Shown here in pieces: positions 14,880-26,269 of a stretch of 64,000 bases of DNA. The notes below the pieces were generated by a model. The model searched no databases. It was not told where the DNA came from and saw only the letters and a program-made list of their open reading frames with translations. The stretch's first letter is position 1; every line of letters begins with the position of its first letter. The position numbers and the translations under genes are program-made. The stretch comes from Stictocephala bisonia (taxonomy: Eukaryota; Arthropoda; Insecta; Hemiptera; Membracidae), in contig JAQJVL010000031.1 in NCBI GenBank assembly GCA_035578905.1, positions 67,501-131,500 on the forward strand. Reading direction: 5' to 3'.

Positions 14880-16500
14880 TAATAGTTACGTCAAATCCTG
14901 TGGGCGAAACAGGGTGGCTTCTTATTTTAAAAACAACTATTCCCGGGCACCACTTTCTTTAAGAAAAAAGTACAACATTAGTGGCAACAAACAATTAAAT
15001 TAAAAACACAATTAAATCCATACGTGCACTCCTATTATTCTCAAAAAACCCAACTTGCACATAACGTCTATATTCCACCACAGTCTGACCTTAAAAATGT
15101 ACCGAAACTCAAGTGCTTCACTTCTTGAAGAAAATGTGCTAGTAGGAGGCCAAAAAGGGCCAAATAATAAAAAAGGCGTGGATGTTACTGCATGCATAGG
15201 CTTTCTGCCTGGATAAAGAGTCAAAATAGCAGGGAGGAAGGGGGTTGTAGGTGGCTGCTCCCTCTGGCTCGCAAAGAATGCCTAGTGGTTTACTCAGTCC
15301 GTAGGCTATCCTTTGCGTCTCCAGGTTACATCAAGGTGGTTGGAAAAGCAGGTGACGACAATCAATGCCCCCTCCCAGACCATGGAGTCAAAGACTGCAA
15401 CAACTCGCCTAAAATTAGCTCAGCCCCATACAGGAAATAAATCACAAAAAGACTGAAAACGTTTTACAAGAGTAACAAAATTTTTACAGAGAACAAAAGT
15501 TAAATGGAGCAGTTTCCAGGATGGAAGAATGCTTAAAATTGAAAAAAATCATTAAAAATGGACATTTAACAAATGTTGCTCTAACTAGTGTTTCACAAAA
15601 AACAAGCGTTTTTTTAAAACAAATACTTCATTATAAGTTATTATTTCAACAATTGCAAACATGTTAAGTGTGGCAAAATCCTTAAAAGTTGTCTATTAAA
15701 TATGAACAAATACATAAGACGACAATAAACAATATTTCTGCCAAACTAAGTGATTAACAGCAACATTAACGAACACTTTCCCAAGAAAATCTTTAGCCAC
15801 ACATGAAAAGACGAAGCTGACCAAGAAATGATTACGACGAGAAAGACGACAAGGAAAGCCGGAACGAAACAACACAACGACACCCAAACGAAAACATAGA
15901 GGAAGGCGTGGCTATTCCAGAGACGGTGAAACTGTGCCACGGCACAACCCCTCTCCACCAAAAGAGATAAAAGCCCCAACCACAGGCGATCCCCTTAATC
16001 ACATAAGTCTCCCCTTATTCACCACAAAACCACAGAAGTACAAACCTTGCTTGAAAGCTAACATATGGACGACAAGAAAGCCCCAAATTTAGGAGACTCA
16101 AAATACCATATGGAGAGACGCTAGGTCCCTAGCTAGAAAAGAGAGAAAGTGCGAAAACCAAGTACAGTTAGCGGAAACAAAAAGGTGGTTAGTTTGTCTG
16201 TTTCTCGAAATCCCCAGTGTTACCATTCCAAGCTGCTCGAACCAAACTCTAGTAAGGCTTCAAGTGAGAAACATTAGCCTTCCGGAAAACCCTGTCAGAC
16301 TGGGGATCTACCTGTAAGGTAGTGACAGATTAAAAAACCTCTGGATGCGGTGGAAGCTGGACAAGAAATGAATACGACGAGATACGTCAAAGAATGGCGG
16401 AACGAAACAACACAACGACGCTCGAACGAAAACATAGAGAAAGGCGTGGCTATCCCAGAGACGGTGAAACTGTGCCAAGGCACAGCACTGAGGGAAATAG
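14880..16500. mobile_element. GC-richer unclassified repeat region, possible LTR-element remnant
   Basis: This 1.6-kb block is richer in G and C than its surroundings and has no intact gene. On the minus strand, TGGTGCCCGGGAA (about 14941-14953) resembles a retrotransposon primer-binding site, which begins TGG. However, I could not pair LTRs around it or find gag/pol. Two related segments of about 110 bases lie in direct orientation at about 15850-15955 and 16370-16490 (shared: GGAACGAAACAACACAACGA, AAAACATAGAG, AAGGCGTGGCTAT, CAGAGACGGTGAAACTGTGC). The small open frames here are not recognisable proteins. Confidence 0.35.
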
Positions 16501-17970
16501 AATATATATTATAATTACAAATAATGCTCAAAACATTTGCCATGGTTTTATTTTCTATTTAATTTTACAGTAAATCTAAATTTAATAAATAAAAAACCAA
16601 CACCAGTCATAGCAAGTATTCACAGTTGATTCTTATGAACATACATAAATAAAAAGTAACATTTAATAGTTGTATCAGTGATCAACTGTGCAAGGTTAAA
16701 AATCGTTTAATTATTTTTACTTAAAATGTATCCATCGAGAGTAAATTACATTATAATATTTCTGTACTTTACATTCACCCATATACATTAGCATAGAGAA
16801 AGTATTATAATCGTGCAAATAATATTTGTTCACATGTTGGTCTAAAAATCTATGTTGTGCCCCCTGAACAAAAAAACAGGGTTTTTTTTATTTTGGAGCT
16901 TGTCTGTAGGTAATAAATGTCAGTAGGTAATGTTGTTTTTTTATTTTATTCTGTCTTGTGTGTCTGTGACCTTCACTGGAGACCCAATGGATGGATCGAA
17001 TAAATAAATGTTAGTATGTCCAACTCATTTTTTTCAAAAAATTTTTTCACTTTTTATTTTAGTTTTTTTTTTTTTTATGGTCAAAAACATACAAAAATAA
17101 AATTTTCTCAAAACTTGTTCTAACGATTTTTATTCAAATTTTAGGAAAGTTGTAAATTATAATTTAAAATATTTCAATAAAAACCGTATGTTCCAATTTT
17201 TAATCATTTTTTAGTTATAATATTTTATTTACGGGCAAAAACTTTTAGAGTTTTATTGAAACGATTTTGATTAAATTTTCAGTAAAGATGCAAATTAAAA
17301 TTACAATATTTTAGTTACAATCTCACTAAGTTAAGGCTGGAGGCTGAAGGCCAGAAGCCACAACTTAAGTTATTAAAGGCTGTTTAGATAATATCTGGCT
17401 AAGTGATTAATTGAATAGCTGTTTTTTAAGAATATTTTTCCATACTTTCATTTAAATAAAATAATTGTTTCATCTATACATTCCTTATAAATGTAATTAA
17501 TTAAATGAACATATGTTTTTATTTAGGTGTGTTTCTACATCCTTTCATTTTAATTTAATTCAGTAATATATTCATTCATATTCAACTTAATAATTGAATA
17601 AATGAATTTATTTGCGTTCAAAGAAACATAACAATTTTTACAAAGTAAAAAATGGAAATTGAGTAGCATCAGTTACTATTAATGTGGCTAATAGAAAAGA
17701 TAAACTTAATTTAACTTACAATTAAAAGAAAAGAAAATTGAGTTTAGCTCATTTGATTGTAAAATAAACAATTGATTACAATAGAACATAAAATATAGAC
17801 ACAATCATAATTAATTAGCCGCTAACCTGAAGTACCTGCTTTAAAAATAACATTTTCTTGACTAACAAAGTGTTAAAATAGATTTACTGTAAAGTATTGA
17901 CAAAAAAGTTTAAAAAGAATTATGATGGGGAAGAAACAAGATTAACAATTTCACTGTTTTCATATTAAGC
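16501..17970. other. AT-rich DNA, possible LINE 3' tail near 16900
   Basis: Mostly featureless. The segment ending GGATGGATCGAATAAATAAATG near 17010 looks like the 3' UTR end of an insect LINE. No coding part precedes it. Confidence 0.35.
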
Positions 17971-17979
17971 TTAAGTTAA

Positions 17980-18840
17980 AAATAATCGATATCCGGATTT
18001 ATCAATAACCAGTTAGAAAGAGTTTTGCAAAAAAGTCTCAAGGAAGTAATACTTCTCATATCATTAGGAATGTTATTAAAAACTGTAGGTCCCAAATACT
18101 GAAAAGAACTTATGAAAATGTATTTATTGACTTTGGCAACCTTATTAGACCACTAATAGCAAGTCTTGTACGGTGAAAAGGTGCTTGATAGGAAGGACAC
18201 TAAAAGATTTATAAAGGAGGAAATAGCTTTTACGTCTACTCTTCTTCAGGATAACAAGTAAAAAAATAATGTTGTGTTACTCTCATCATGTTAATTTAGG
18301 TTTTGAAAGAGCCACCCCAACATATTAAACCACATTTGGATTGATCAGAGCGGAAAAAAAAGTACGCATCAGTTGAAAATCACAAAAATGTCTCAAGAAA
18401 TAAAATTTTCTAATAGAAGTTCTTATTTTACAATGGAGCTGAGTTTCATGATTTTCGAAAGTAAACTTTTCATCAAGAATGACGCCCTAGTATTTAAAAT
18501 TTTTAACCTGCTTCAGAGGCTCACAGTTACATTAAACTAAGTCACACGAAGGGAAATGGTGTCAGTGAGAAAGGAATATTGAAGCCAACAAAATCAAAAT
18601 TGACGAAATGACATGTCGCTATTTACTTGCACATTGTTGATTATACACCGCTGTCTCAATAAAAGAAAGTCAAATTTGAGGTTAAGTGTAAGAGAGGACC
18701 TAATGGTCCTAACTTTGCCTCAGAAAATAAAACGTTTTTCATTTCATTCATTTAATGTAACTAACAATTCTTTCATAATCTTTTCCATAGTAAAAAAATT
18801 CAACATCATCCGCAAAGGCACGGACACACACATAAATAAG
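17980..18840 (-). mobile_element. LINE fragment, RT catalytic motif to C-terminus
   Basis: Minus-strand pieces occur in the correct order. CVRAFADDVEFFTMEKIMKE (about 18770-18830) holds the catalytic FADD. FKY*GVILDEKFTFENHETQ follows at about 18420-18510, with one stop in place of Leu. Next are LHCKIRTSIRKFYFLRHFCD at about 18370-18430 and a degraded ICWGG motif near 18310. The terminal block is YLGPTVFNNIPNDMRS, then RLFCKTLSNWLL, ending NPDIDYF and a stop at about 17985. Multiple stops and frameshifts make it a dead copy. The 3' end of the coding region appears complete. Confidence 0.87.
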
Positions 18841-19229
18841 TAACATCATATGTATTAATATAATAGTCTAATGGGGACATTTTTAGCGTTTATTTGGGTA
18901 GTTGGAATAAACGTGCACCATATGTATGAGTTTCAGTTTAAAAACTTAAAAATTTGGGGTATCAGGGGCCCAAAAACTGACAATTTTGAAAATCTAAAAT
19001 TTTATAATAATGATGTTGTCAACTCAAGTTGGTACCAAATTAAAGCTATTTATCTCTTAAATCTAATATACTGTCAGATTTTGAATAGGGCAAATAATAA
19101 GGGGTATATGCTCCCAAAACAAAAAACAAATAACTTTGAAAACAAAAAAAAAAAGGTTAATACTAATATAAAATGCCCAAGTGGGGTATCAAACTATAGG
19201 TATTTATCTCCTAAATGTATACCTACAAA

Positions 19230-19336
19230 TGGGACTGTAGCAGAGTGTCTTGGTGAGGTCACAGGCCGAATTTTCCCCCGCGAGGTCGCAGGCCGAGCTT
19301 CTCTCATGAGCGTAGCGAGTGACGGGGTTGATACGC
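19230..19336. other. Short GC-richer patch next to (AT)n
   Basis: Contains GGTCACAGGCCGA and GGTCGCAGGCCGA as an imperfect direct repeat, then TGAGCGTAGCGAGTGACGGG. A related GTCACTCGTTACG stretch lies on the opposite strand at 53559-53571. The element class is unknown. Confidence 0.35.

Positions 19337-19385
<49 letters not shown>
19337..19385. repeat. (AT)n microsatellite
   Basis: About 24 AT units directly following the GC-richer patch. Confidence 0.97.
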
Positions 19386-19388
<3 letters not shown>

Positions 19389-19934
19389 TAATGTAATATC
19401 TTGAATAAATTAAAACTACAACAATAAACTGTAATTTGATCTCTCTAACGGAGTTTCGTCAATGAAATAGCTATTTGATTTGCTAATAGAGTTTGAACTT
19501 ATATTTAATCTTGTTAGTTTTTGAATGCATATAAAACTACATATACTAACTTTTATAATTATAAAATGTTTAAAACCGTTGCTTAAGAAGCTTTAACTTA
19601 TGAAGGCTTTACCAAGTAGGCTACGACAGAATGAATATAATTAGTAATACAAAGGGTATAGTTAATTTGAAACTCTGTAGGCGATCTCAATCCTTTAAGG
19701 GTTATTCCCCGTTGGGAAGAATAAAACTTTGGAATTGTGTAACAATTGACATAATTGGGGAGGAATGTGGTTATAAAAAAATTTCCCACTGCTAAGTAAA
19801 GCAATTCATTTATTTACCATTATTTTAATTAATTGTTCATTCAAATAAAAATGTAATAACAAAACAGTACTAAACTCAATTTATAATGATTCTTACAACT
19901 TGAAAGAGCTTACTTAGTGGTGATTAATTAAATA

Positions 19935-22400
19935 ATATATAACGTCCAGTACAAGGACAACTCACGTCGGGTTTATGGCCTGTCATATAAAACGACACTA
20001 ACTCGTTCAATCTCTGTCACATTGTTGACTGACACTGTTGTTTACAAATTATATGGCCAAAACCCTCCTCAGTCTATCTACAAATATAGCTGCCACGTAC
20101 ATTGTTAAGGGAACAAGATTAATTGTATGACACTACGGGTGCCATTATGGGCAGTCATATTCAGTGACACTTCCTCAGTCAATCTCTGTCACAATGTTAA
20201 CTGACACCAACGTTTACAAATTATCTGTCCCGGACCCTCGTTGGTATATCTACAAATATAGCTGTCAGGTACATTGTTAGGAGAAATGATGAATAGTAGG
20301 ACTCTACGGTTGACTTTGTGGGCAGTAATATACAGTGACACTTTTTCAGTCAATCTCTGTCACAATGTTGACTGAAACCGACGTTTACGAATTATGTGTC
20401 CAGGACCCTCGTCGATCTATCTACAAATATAGCTGTCAGGTACACTGTTAAGGGAACAAGATTAATTGTTGGAAACTACGGGTGCCTTTATGGGTAGTCA
20501 TATACAGTGACACTTCCTCAGTTAATCTCTATCACAATGTTGACTGACACCGACGTTTACAAATTATCTGTCCAGGACCCTCGTCGATCTATCTAAAAAT
20601 ATAGCTGTCAGGTACACTGTTAAGGGAACAAGATTTATTGTTGGACATCACACGTCGGCTCTATGGGCAGTCATGTACAGTGACACTTCCTCAGTCAGTA
20701 TCTGTCACAATGTTGACTGATGCCGACGTTTACAAATTATCTGTCCCGGACCCTCGTTGGTCTATCTACAAATATAGCTGTCACGTACATTGTTAAGGGG
20801 ACTGGATAAATTGTAGGACTCCATGGGTCGGCTCTTTGAGACGCCCACGCAACTTTCTTACATGAACGTACGAATATATGGATCAGTGGGTATGACCTAT
20901 GAAGACTGTTACTAATCGTATAAATAAAATCTTTATAAATAATAAAGATAGAAGTATAAGAATAGCAACTAAGTAAAATGTCTCACAGTATAAATGATCT
21001 TGCATTAAATCTGACCTAAATACAAACAAGCTTGGTTTTTTCTGTATCTTGTATATAATATGATCCCCACTGACGTCAATGTAACCTTTACCATGTACGT
21101 GACCGTCATATTTTTAGATAGCCTGAAGAGAGCCCTATACAAAATCTTTTTAATCGTCACTGTAAATCATCATTATGACAGTGACTGACTGAGGAAGTGT
21201 CACTGTACATGACTGCCCATAGAGCTAAGGTGTGGTGTTCAACAATTAATCTTGTTCCCTTAACAGTGTACCTGACAGCTATATTTGTAGATAGACCGAT
21301 GAGGGTCCTGGACAAACAATTTATAAATGTCGGTGCCAGTCAACATTATGACAGTGATAGACTGAGGAAGTGTCACTGTATATGACTGCCCATAAAGGCA
21401 GCCGTAATGTCCACCAAATAATCTTGTTCCCTTAACAGTGTACTTGACAGCTATATTTGTAGATATACCGACGAGGGTCCTGTTCAGATAATTTGTTAAT
21501 GTCGGTGTCAGTCAACATTATGACAGTGACAGACTGAGGAAGTGTCACTGTACATGACTGCCCATAAAGACACCCGTAGTGTCCAACAATTAATCTTGTA
21601 CCCTGAACTGTGTTTTTGACAGCTATATTTGTAGATAGAGACAAGGGTCCTGGACAGATAATTTGTAAATGTCAGTGTCAGTCAACATCATGACAGTGAC
21701 TGACTGAGAAAGTATGACTTTACATGACTGTCCATAAAGCCGACATGTGGTGTCTAACAAATTAACTTGGTCCCTTAACAGTGTACTTGACAGCTATATT
21801 TGTAGATAGACCGAAGAGTGTCCTGGATAGATAATTTGAAAATGTCGTTGGCAGTCAACATTTTCACAGAGACTGACTGAGGAAGTGTCACTGTATATGG
21901 CTGCTCATAAAGGCACCCGTAGTGTCCAACAATAATTAATCTTGTTCCCTTTAAAATTTACTTGACAGCTATATTTGTAGATATACCGGCGAGGGTCCTG
22001 GGCAGATAATTTGTAAACGTCGGTGTCAGTCAACATTGTGGCAGAGTCTAACTGAGGAAGTGTCACTGCCCATAGAGCCGACGTGTGGTGTCCAAATATT
22101 AATCTTGTTCCCTTAACAGTGTACCTAACAGCTATATTTGTAGATAGATCGACGAGGGTCCTGGACAGATAATTTGTAAACGTCGATGTCAGTTACCATT
22201 GTGACAGTGATTGACTGAGGAAGTGTCACTGTATATGACTGCCCATAAAGGCACCCGTAGTGTCCAACAATAATTAATCTTGTCCCCTTAACAATGTACG
22301 TGACAGCTATATTTGTAGATATACTGACGAGGGTCCTGGACAGATAATTTGTAAACGTCAGTGTCAGTGAACATTGTTTCAGTGATTAGATGGCCTTTTA
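19935..22400. mobile_element. Foldback-like element: two inverted arrays of one 172-bp repeat
   Basis: The left array (about 19935-20840) holds five units, keyed by TCAATCTCTGTCAC at 20007, 20179, 20350, 20522 and 20695. The right array (about 21170-22390) holds seven units of the reverse complement, keyed by GAGGAAGTGTCACTG at 21191, 21364, 21536, 21706, 21879, 22054 and 22217. Spacing is about 172 in both. A 330-base unique core (20841-21170) separates them. Long inverted ends made of tandem subrepeats are typical of Foldback/Galileo-type DNA elements. No transposase frame is present in the core. The ends lie at roughly the same repeat phase, which fits one element rather than two chance arrays. 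Exact termini and target duplication were not found. Confidence 0.7.
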
Positions 22401-23940
22401 TCTTATTTACTATACTTAAGATTGTCGTCATCACCATTCGCCAAGTTGCAATGTATTCTGGTCATTATGTTATAGAATAAATCTTATTAAAAATAGTTGC
22501 ATTATCCTGAAGATAATAACAAAATATTTAGCAACTTTTTTAATTTGTTGAATGCCTGTTCTTTGCAGATCCCCATTATTGATCTCCATTACCTACTTTA
22601 TGACAAGGAATTACTTGTGGGTATTTCTCTTATGATTTTATCTGGAATCCATGCGAAAAAAATGTGAAACAAATTATATTTTCACTACCTAGTAATAAAA
22701 CATATGTTTGGTATTTTTTGAGTTTCCTTCCATTTCTTCATAATTTTAAGTGGCTGTTTTAAACTGTTAGAACCAACAATCTGAAAATTCTCATTTTGAA
22801 GTATAAGTTTTACTAAATAGTAAACCTCTCGCTTGATAAATAGATACTGTAATCAACCATTCTCTTCTGATTGGTCATAATTATTGTGTTCGATTTCCTA
22901 ACATAACTAAGAATTAGGAATCGGTCTTAAGAACGACATTTAATATTTAGCCATAATCAGATTCTGTAAGTAATTCTAATATGAAAATACAGATAAAACA
23001 GTATCCTTATATTATAGTAAGGATATAATCATTTTTGAACAAATATTCTTATTCATATATATTATTTTAAAATAAATGCTCTTCAAAATTCAAATAGTAA
23101 ATGTTTTAGTTTTCTTTGCCAATATAACAGCATCATACTTTAAAAATATCACCACCACATGTCTGATTATGTTATTTGAAATAACTAAAGTCCACTTTAA
23201 ATATAAAAACATACATAGTAGAATTTTAAGAGCATTTATTTTCAAATTGTATATAAATATATTGTTTGTTTACTTCACGTTATTTACTGTGTGAAAATAT
23301 ATATTTATTGTTGTTGTCTCACCACTTTCTTTTTAATACAAGTTCATCCCACCCTATTTCCAGTACAGAGGCACTTCTCAGCACTCGTCTATCTGCAATC
23401 ACAGCCTCAGTCGAGACGCTGCCTTTAATTAAAACCTCTTTATCATTCTTGACACCCTAATTTCCAGTCCATTATGTCTTAGCCTCCCGATTATTGTCTT
23501 TTAATTGCCTCTTTTAACTGCAAAACTTTTTTTAAATATAAAACCTACCACTTAATAAAGGAAATAAGGATTATTGAACTTGCATGTTCAAGAGGAAAAG
23601 TTGCAATCTACTTGTAACAGTACCAACAAGCTAAATTTAGATGACATGAAATGTTTCTTTTGACTATAGGATGATACATTTCTTTTGACATTTATCAACT
23701 TTTTAAGGAGTGTTGAACGTTTAAATGTGCAAATCATGTTAGCATTTCAAAAAGTGAAAATACACTTTAAAATACTGTGAATGTATCGTGAAAACAAAGA
23801 ATTTTTATAATAGTTCCACACAAAAGGGCATGAGGTAGGACTGAGTGTTGGTAAGCTTTTCTATATATTTCAATAAACCCTTATAGTACGTATATGAAAA
23901 CCTTGTATGACCAATAAAAAAATAACAATAATAATAATCT
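22401..23940. other. AT-rich DNA, nothing recognised
   Basis: Short frames only (up to 72 codons at 23076-23294, not recognisable). No repeats or transposon ends were seen up to the CACTG terminus at 23941. Confidence 0.5.
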
Positions 23941-26269
23941 CACTGAACAACAAAGGTTTTGTTTCGGGGTTGAAATTAGCTGATTTTAATGTATTTCCAC
24001 GTGTTAAAACCGAAAATGACCATAAACATTATATATTAGCTCTTGTTTTCAAGATATAGTATCATTATATTATATATATATATGAAGTTTTCAACAAATG
24101 AAATATTTCATCACCAACAGTTGGTACACATGTTTGTTTACATAATTTCTCTCTCTTCAGCTGTTCATAAGTAATAAACATAACCTATGTGATTTTGTCA
24201 GTTGTACGCGCGTTGTTGCTATTGAAATTATTGTGTGAAGTTGATTTTAAAATTAATTTAAGTGCTGATCTGAAATGCCTCGAAAGTGTGTAAATTCTGT
24301 CGATAGCTTCTGCTATATATGTGGTGAAATAACATTTTTGGCTCAGAAACGTAAAATGACACCTATCGTTAAGACTGCCTATGAACATTATTTTGGTGTG
24401 AAAGTTGGGGACCAAGATAAATCATGGGCTCCTCATATATGTTGCAATTCTTGTTCCGTCATATTGAGAGAGTGGCTGAAAAATAAAAACCGGGCAATGG
24501 CTTTTGCAGTACCTATGGTTTGGCGTGAGCCTACCAATCATATAGACGACTGTTATTTCTGCTTAACTCCTGCCATTAAGCAAGGTTTATCTATGAAGAA
24601 AAGAGGAACGGTTAAATACCCTAATCTCCCATCTGCTCTTCGGCCTGTACCACACTCAGACACTTTGCCAGTCCCTTCTCCACCCCAAAACTATGAAATT
24701 TCAGAGGAAGGTGATGAAGACTGTTTAGAAGGAGCAACCCATCCTTCTACATCTTATGACCCTGATTTTGAGGTCAGAGATAGGTCTAGTGACCCGCACA
24801 GAATTGGTCAAGCAGAGTTGAGTGACCTTATAAGAGATCTTGGCTTGTCTAAGGAAAAGGCTGAGCTTTTAGGGTCAAGACTACAACAGTGGAATCTTCT
24901 AAAACATGATGTGAGAATATCTCAGTACAGACAGCGTCAAAAAGATTTGCTTCCTTTTTTTGAGAAAAAAGAAAACCTCGTAGTTTGTTCTGATGTTAAT
25001 GGTTTGATGGACTGCTTGAATTTGGATCACACTCCATCTGAATGGAGACTGTTTATAGACTCTTCAAAACTAAGCTTAAAAGCTGTACTTCTGCATAATG
25101 GAAATCAGCTACCTTCTATTCCTATAGGTCATGCAGTTCACATGAAGGAAACTTATATAAATATGAAAACACTTCTCCAATCAATCAAATATGAACAACA
25201 CAAGTGGCAAATCTGTGGTGATCTGAAAGTCATTGCTATACTCCTAGGAATGCAATTAGGGTTTACCAAGTACTGTTGTTTTTTGTGTATGTGGGATAGT
25301 CGGGATAGAAAATCTCACTATAAAAAAGTGAACTGGCCTACACGAGACCTAAACCCTAATGAGAAAAATGTAGTTGCCGAGCCTCTTGTAGATCCTAAGG
25401 ATGTTCTCCTTCCTCCATTACATATTAAGTTGGGACTAATGAAGAACTTTGTCAAGGCCATGGACCAGGAAGGACAAGCTTTTAAGTACTTGAGAGCAAA
25501 GTTTCACAGGTTAAGTGATGCTAAAGTCAAGGAAGGCATCTTTATTGGGCCTCAAATCCGTGAAATCGTAAATGATCCTGCTTTTGACATGATTTTAACA
25601 GGAAATGAAAAAAGAGCCTGGGAAGCCTTTAAGGGAGTTTTACATGGGTTTTTAGGTAACAAAAGAGATGATAACTTCACAGCATTAGTTAAAGAGCTTC
25701 TTCAAGCTTACCACCAACTTGGATGCAACATGTCATTAAAAATTCATTTTCTTCACTCTCATCTTAATTTCTTCCCACAAAACTGTGGAGCTGTGAGTGA
25801 CGAACATGGAGAAAGATTCCATCAAGACATTGCCTTAATGGAACAGAGATATCAGGGCCATTGGAATGAAGCAATGCTTGCAGACTACTGCTGGTCTATG
25901 TGTAGGGATGCTCCAGAAGTGTGTTATAAAAGACAAGCTAAACGACAGCGATCTTACAATGAATCGGATTGACTTAATTGAAATTTGGTGGTAAAAACTT
26001 CTTTTATTTGTCAAAACACTAAGAATAATGTTTTTTTTATCAATTTTGTACTTACAATATTCTAAAAGAAACATAACAATATTGTTTCATGTACTTTCAC
26101 TTTTCACGTATAGTATAACTACTCTTTAAGATTAAGTACTGTGTATCTCAAAAACCAGAGCAAACAAAAATGTTTCATTGTTATTTTCGTTTTTATCACC
26201 CCAAAATTAGTAGAAATTGACTAATTTAGTGTAGGAAACATTGAAAAAATATTTTTTTGTTGTGCAGTG
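23941..26269 (+). mobile_element. CACTG-ended DNA transposon carrying an intact gene
   Basis: The left terminus reads CACTGAACAACAAA (23941-23954). The right terminus on the opposite strand reads CACTGCACAACAAA (26269 back to 26256). That is 13 of 14 identical, followed by looser similarity including AAATTAG and GTTTC blocks. The 2.33-kb interval holds a single intronless 565-codon gene in plus orientation with about 330 bases before and 300 after it. The flanks are ATCT on the left and ATAT on the right, a weak four-base duplication at best; ATCT itself recurs two bases further right. CACTG/CACTA ends are known for the CMC (CACTA/Mirage/Chapaev) superfamily. Placing this element there is inference from the ends, not from protein alignment. 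Confidence 0.75.
24275..25972 (+). CDS. Intact 565-aa transposase-like protein of the CACTG element
   Basis: The only long intact frame in the window, with no stop or frameshift. The start is the first ATG of the frame, about 330 bases inside the element. The N-terminus has paired cysteines spaced like a zinc-binding module (C13-x2-C16, C57-x2-C60, with H54) and another CxxC at C93/C96. Residues 115-175 are Pro/Ser/acidic and probably disordered. The region 240-540 resembles the RNase H-fold core of eukaryotic cut-and-paste transposases: D262 in LFIDSSKLSLKAVLLHNG, D316 in QICGDLKVIAILLG, then a C335-x2-C338...H348 cluster as seen after the second Asp in several superfamilies. LHIKLGLMKNFVK spans 382-394, and the closing SDEHGERFHQDI block has E510/E513 as candidate third acid. 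The C-terminus is basic (KRQAKRQR, 552-559), a possible nuclear signal. I recognise the style as a transposon-derived family of uncharacterised proteins but cannot name it. The catalytic assignment is inference. It may be an active transposase or a recently silenced one; domestication is possible but the surviving inverted ends argue against it. Confidence 0.85.
   Translation: MPRKCVNSVDSFCYICGEITFLAQKRKMTPIVKTAYEHYFGVKVGDQDKSWAPHICCNSCSVILREWLKNKNRAMAFAVPMVWREPTNHIDDCYFCLTPAIKQGLSMKKRGTVKYPNLPSALRPVPHSDTLPVPSPPQNYEISEEGDEDCLEGATHPSTSYDPDFEVRDRSSDPHRIGQAELSDLIRDLGLSKEKAELLGSRLQQWNLLKHDVRISQYRQRQKDLLPFFEKKENLVVCSDVNGLMDCLNLDHTPSEWRLFIDSSKLSLKAVLLHNGNQLPSIPIGHAVHMKETYINMKTLLQSIKYEQHKWQICGDLKVIAILLGMQLGFTKYCCFLCMWDSRDRKSHYKKVNWPTRDLNPNEKNVVAEPLVDPKDVLLPPLHIKLGLMKNFVKAMDQEGQAFKYLRAKFHRLSDAKVKEGIFIGPQIREIVNDPAFDMILTGNEKRAWEAFKGVLHGFLGNKRDDNFTALVKELLQAYHQLGCNMSLKIHFLHSHLNFFPQNCGAVSDEHGERFHQDIALMEQRYQGHWNEAMLADYCWSMCRDAPEVCYKRQAKRQRSYNESD

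Noticed and set aside
15012..16543. Several 60-82-codon frames as genes
   Set aside because: None is recognisable, they overlap on opposite strands, and two derive from the internal repeat pair.
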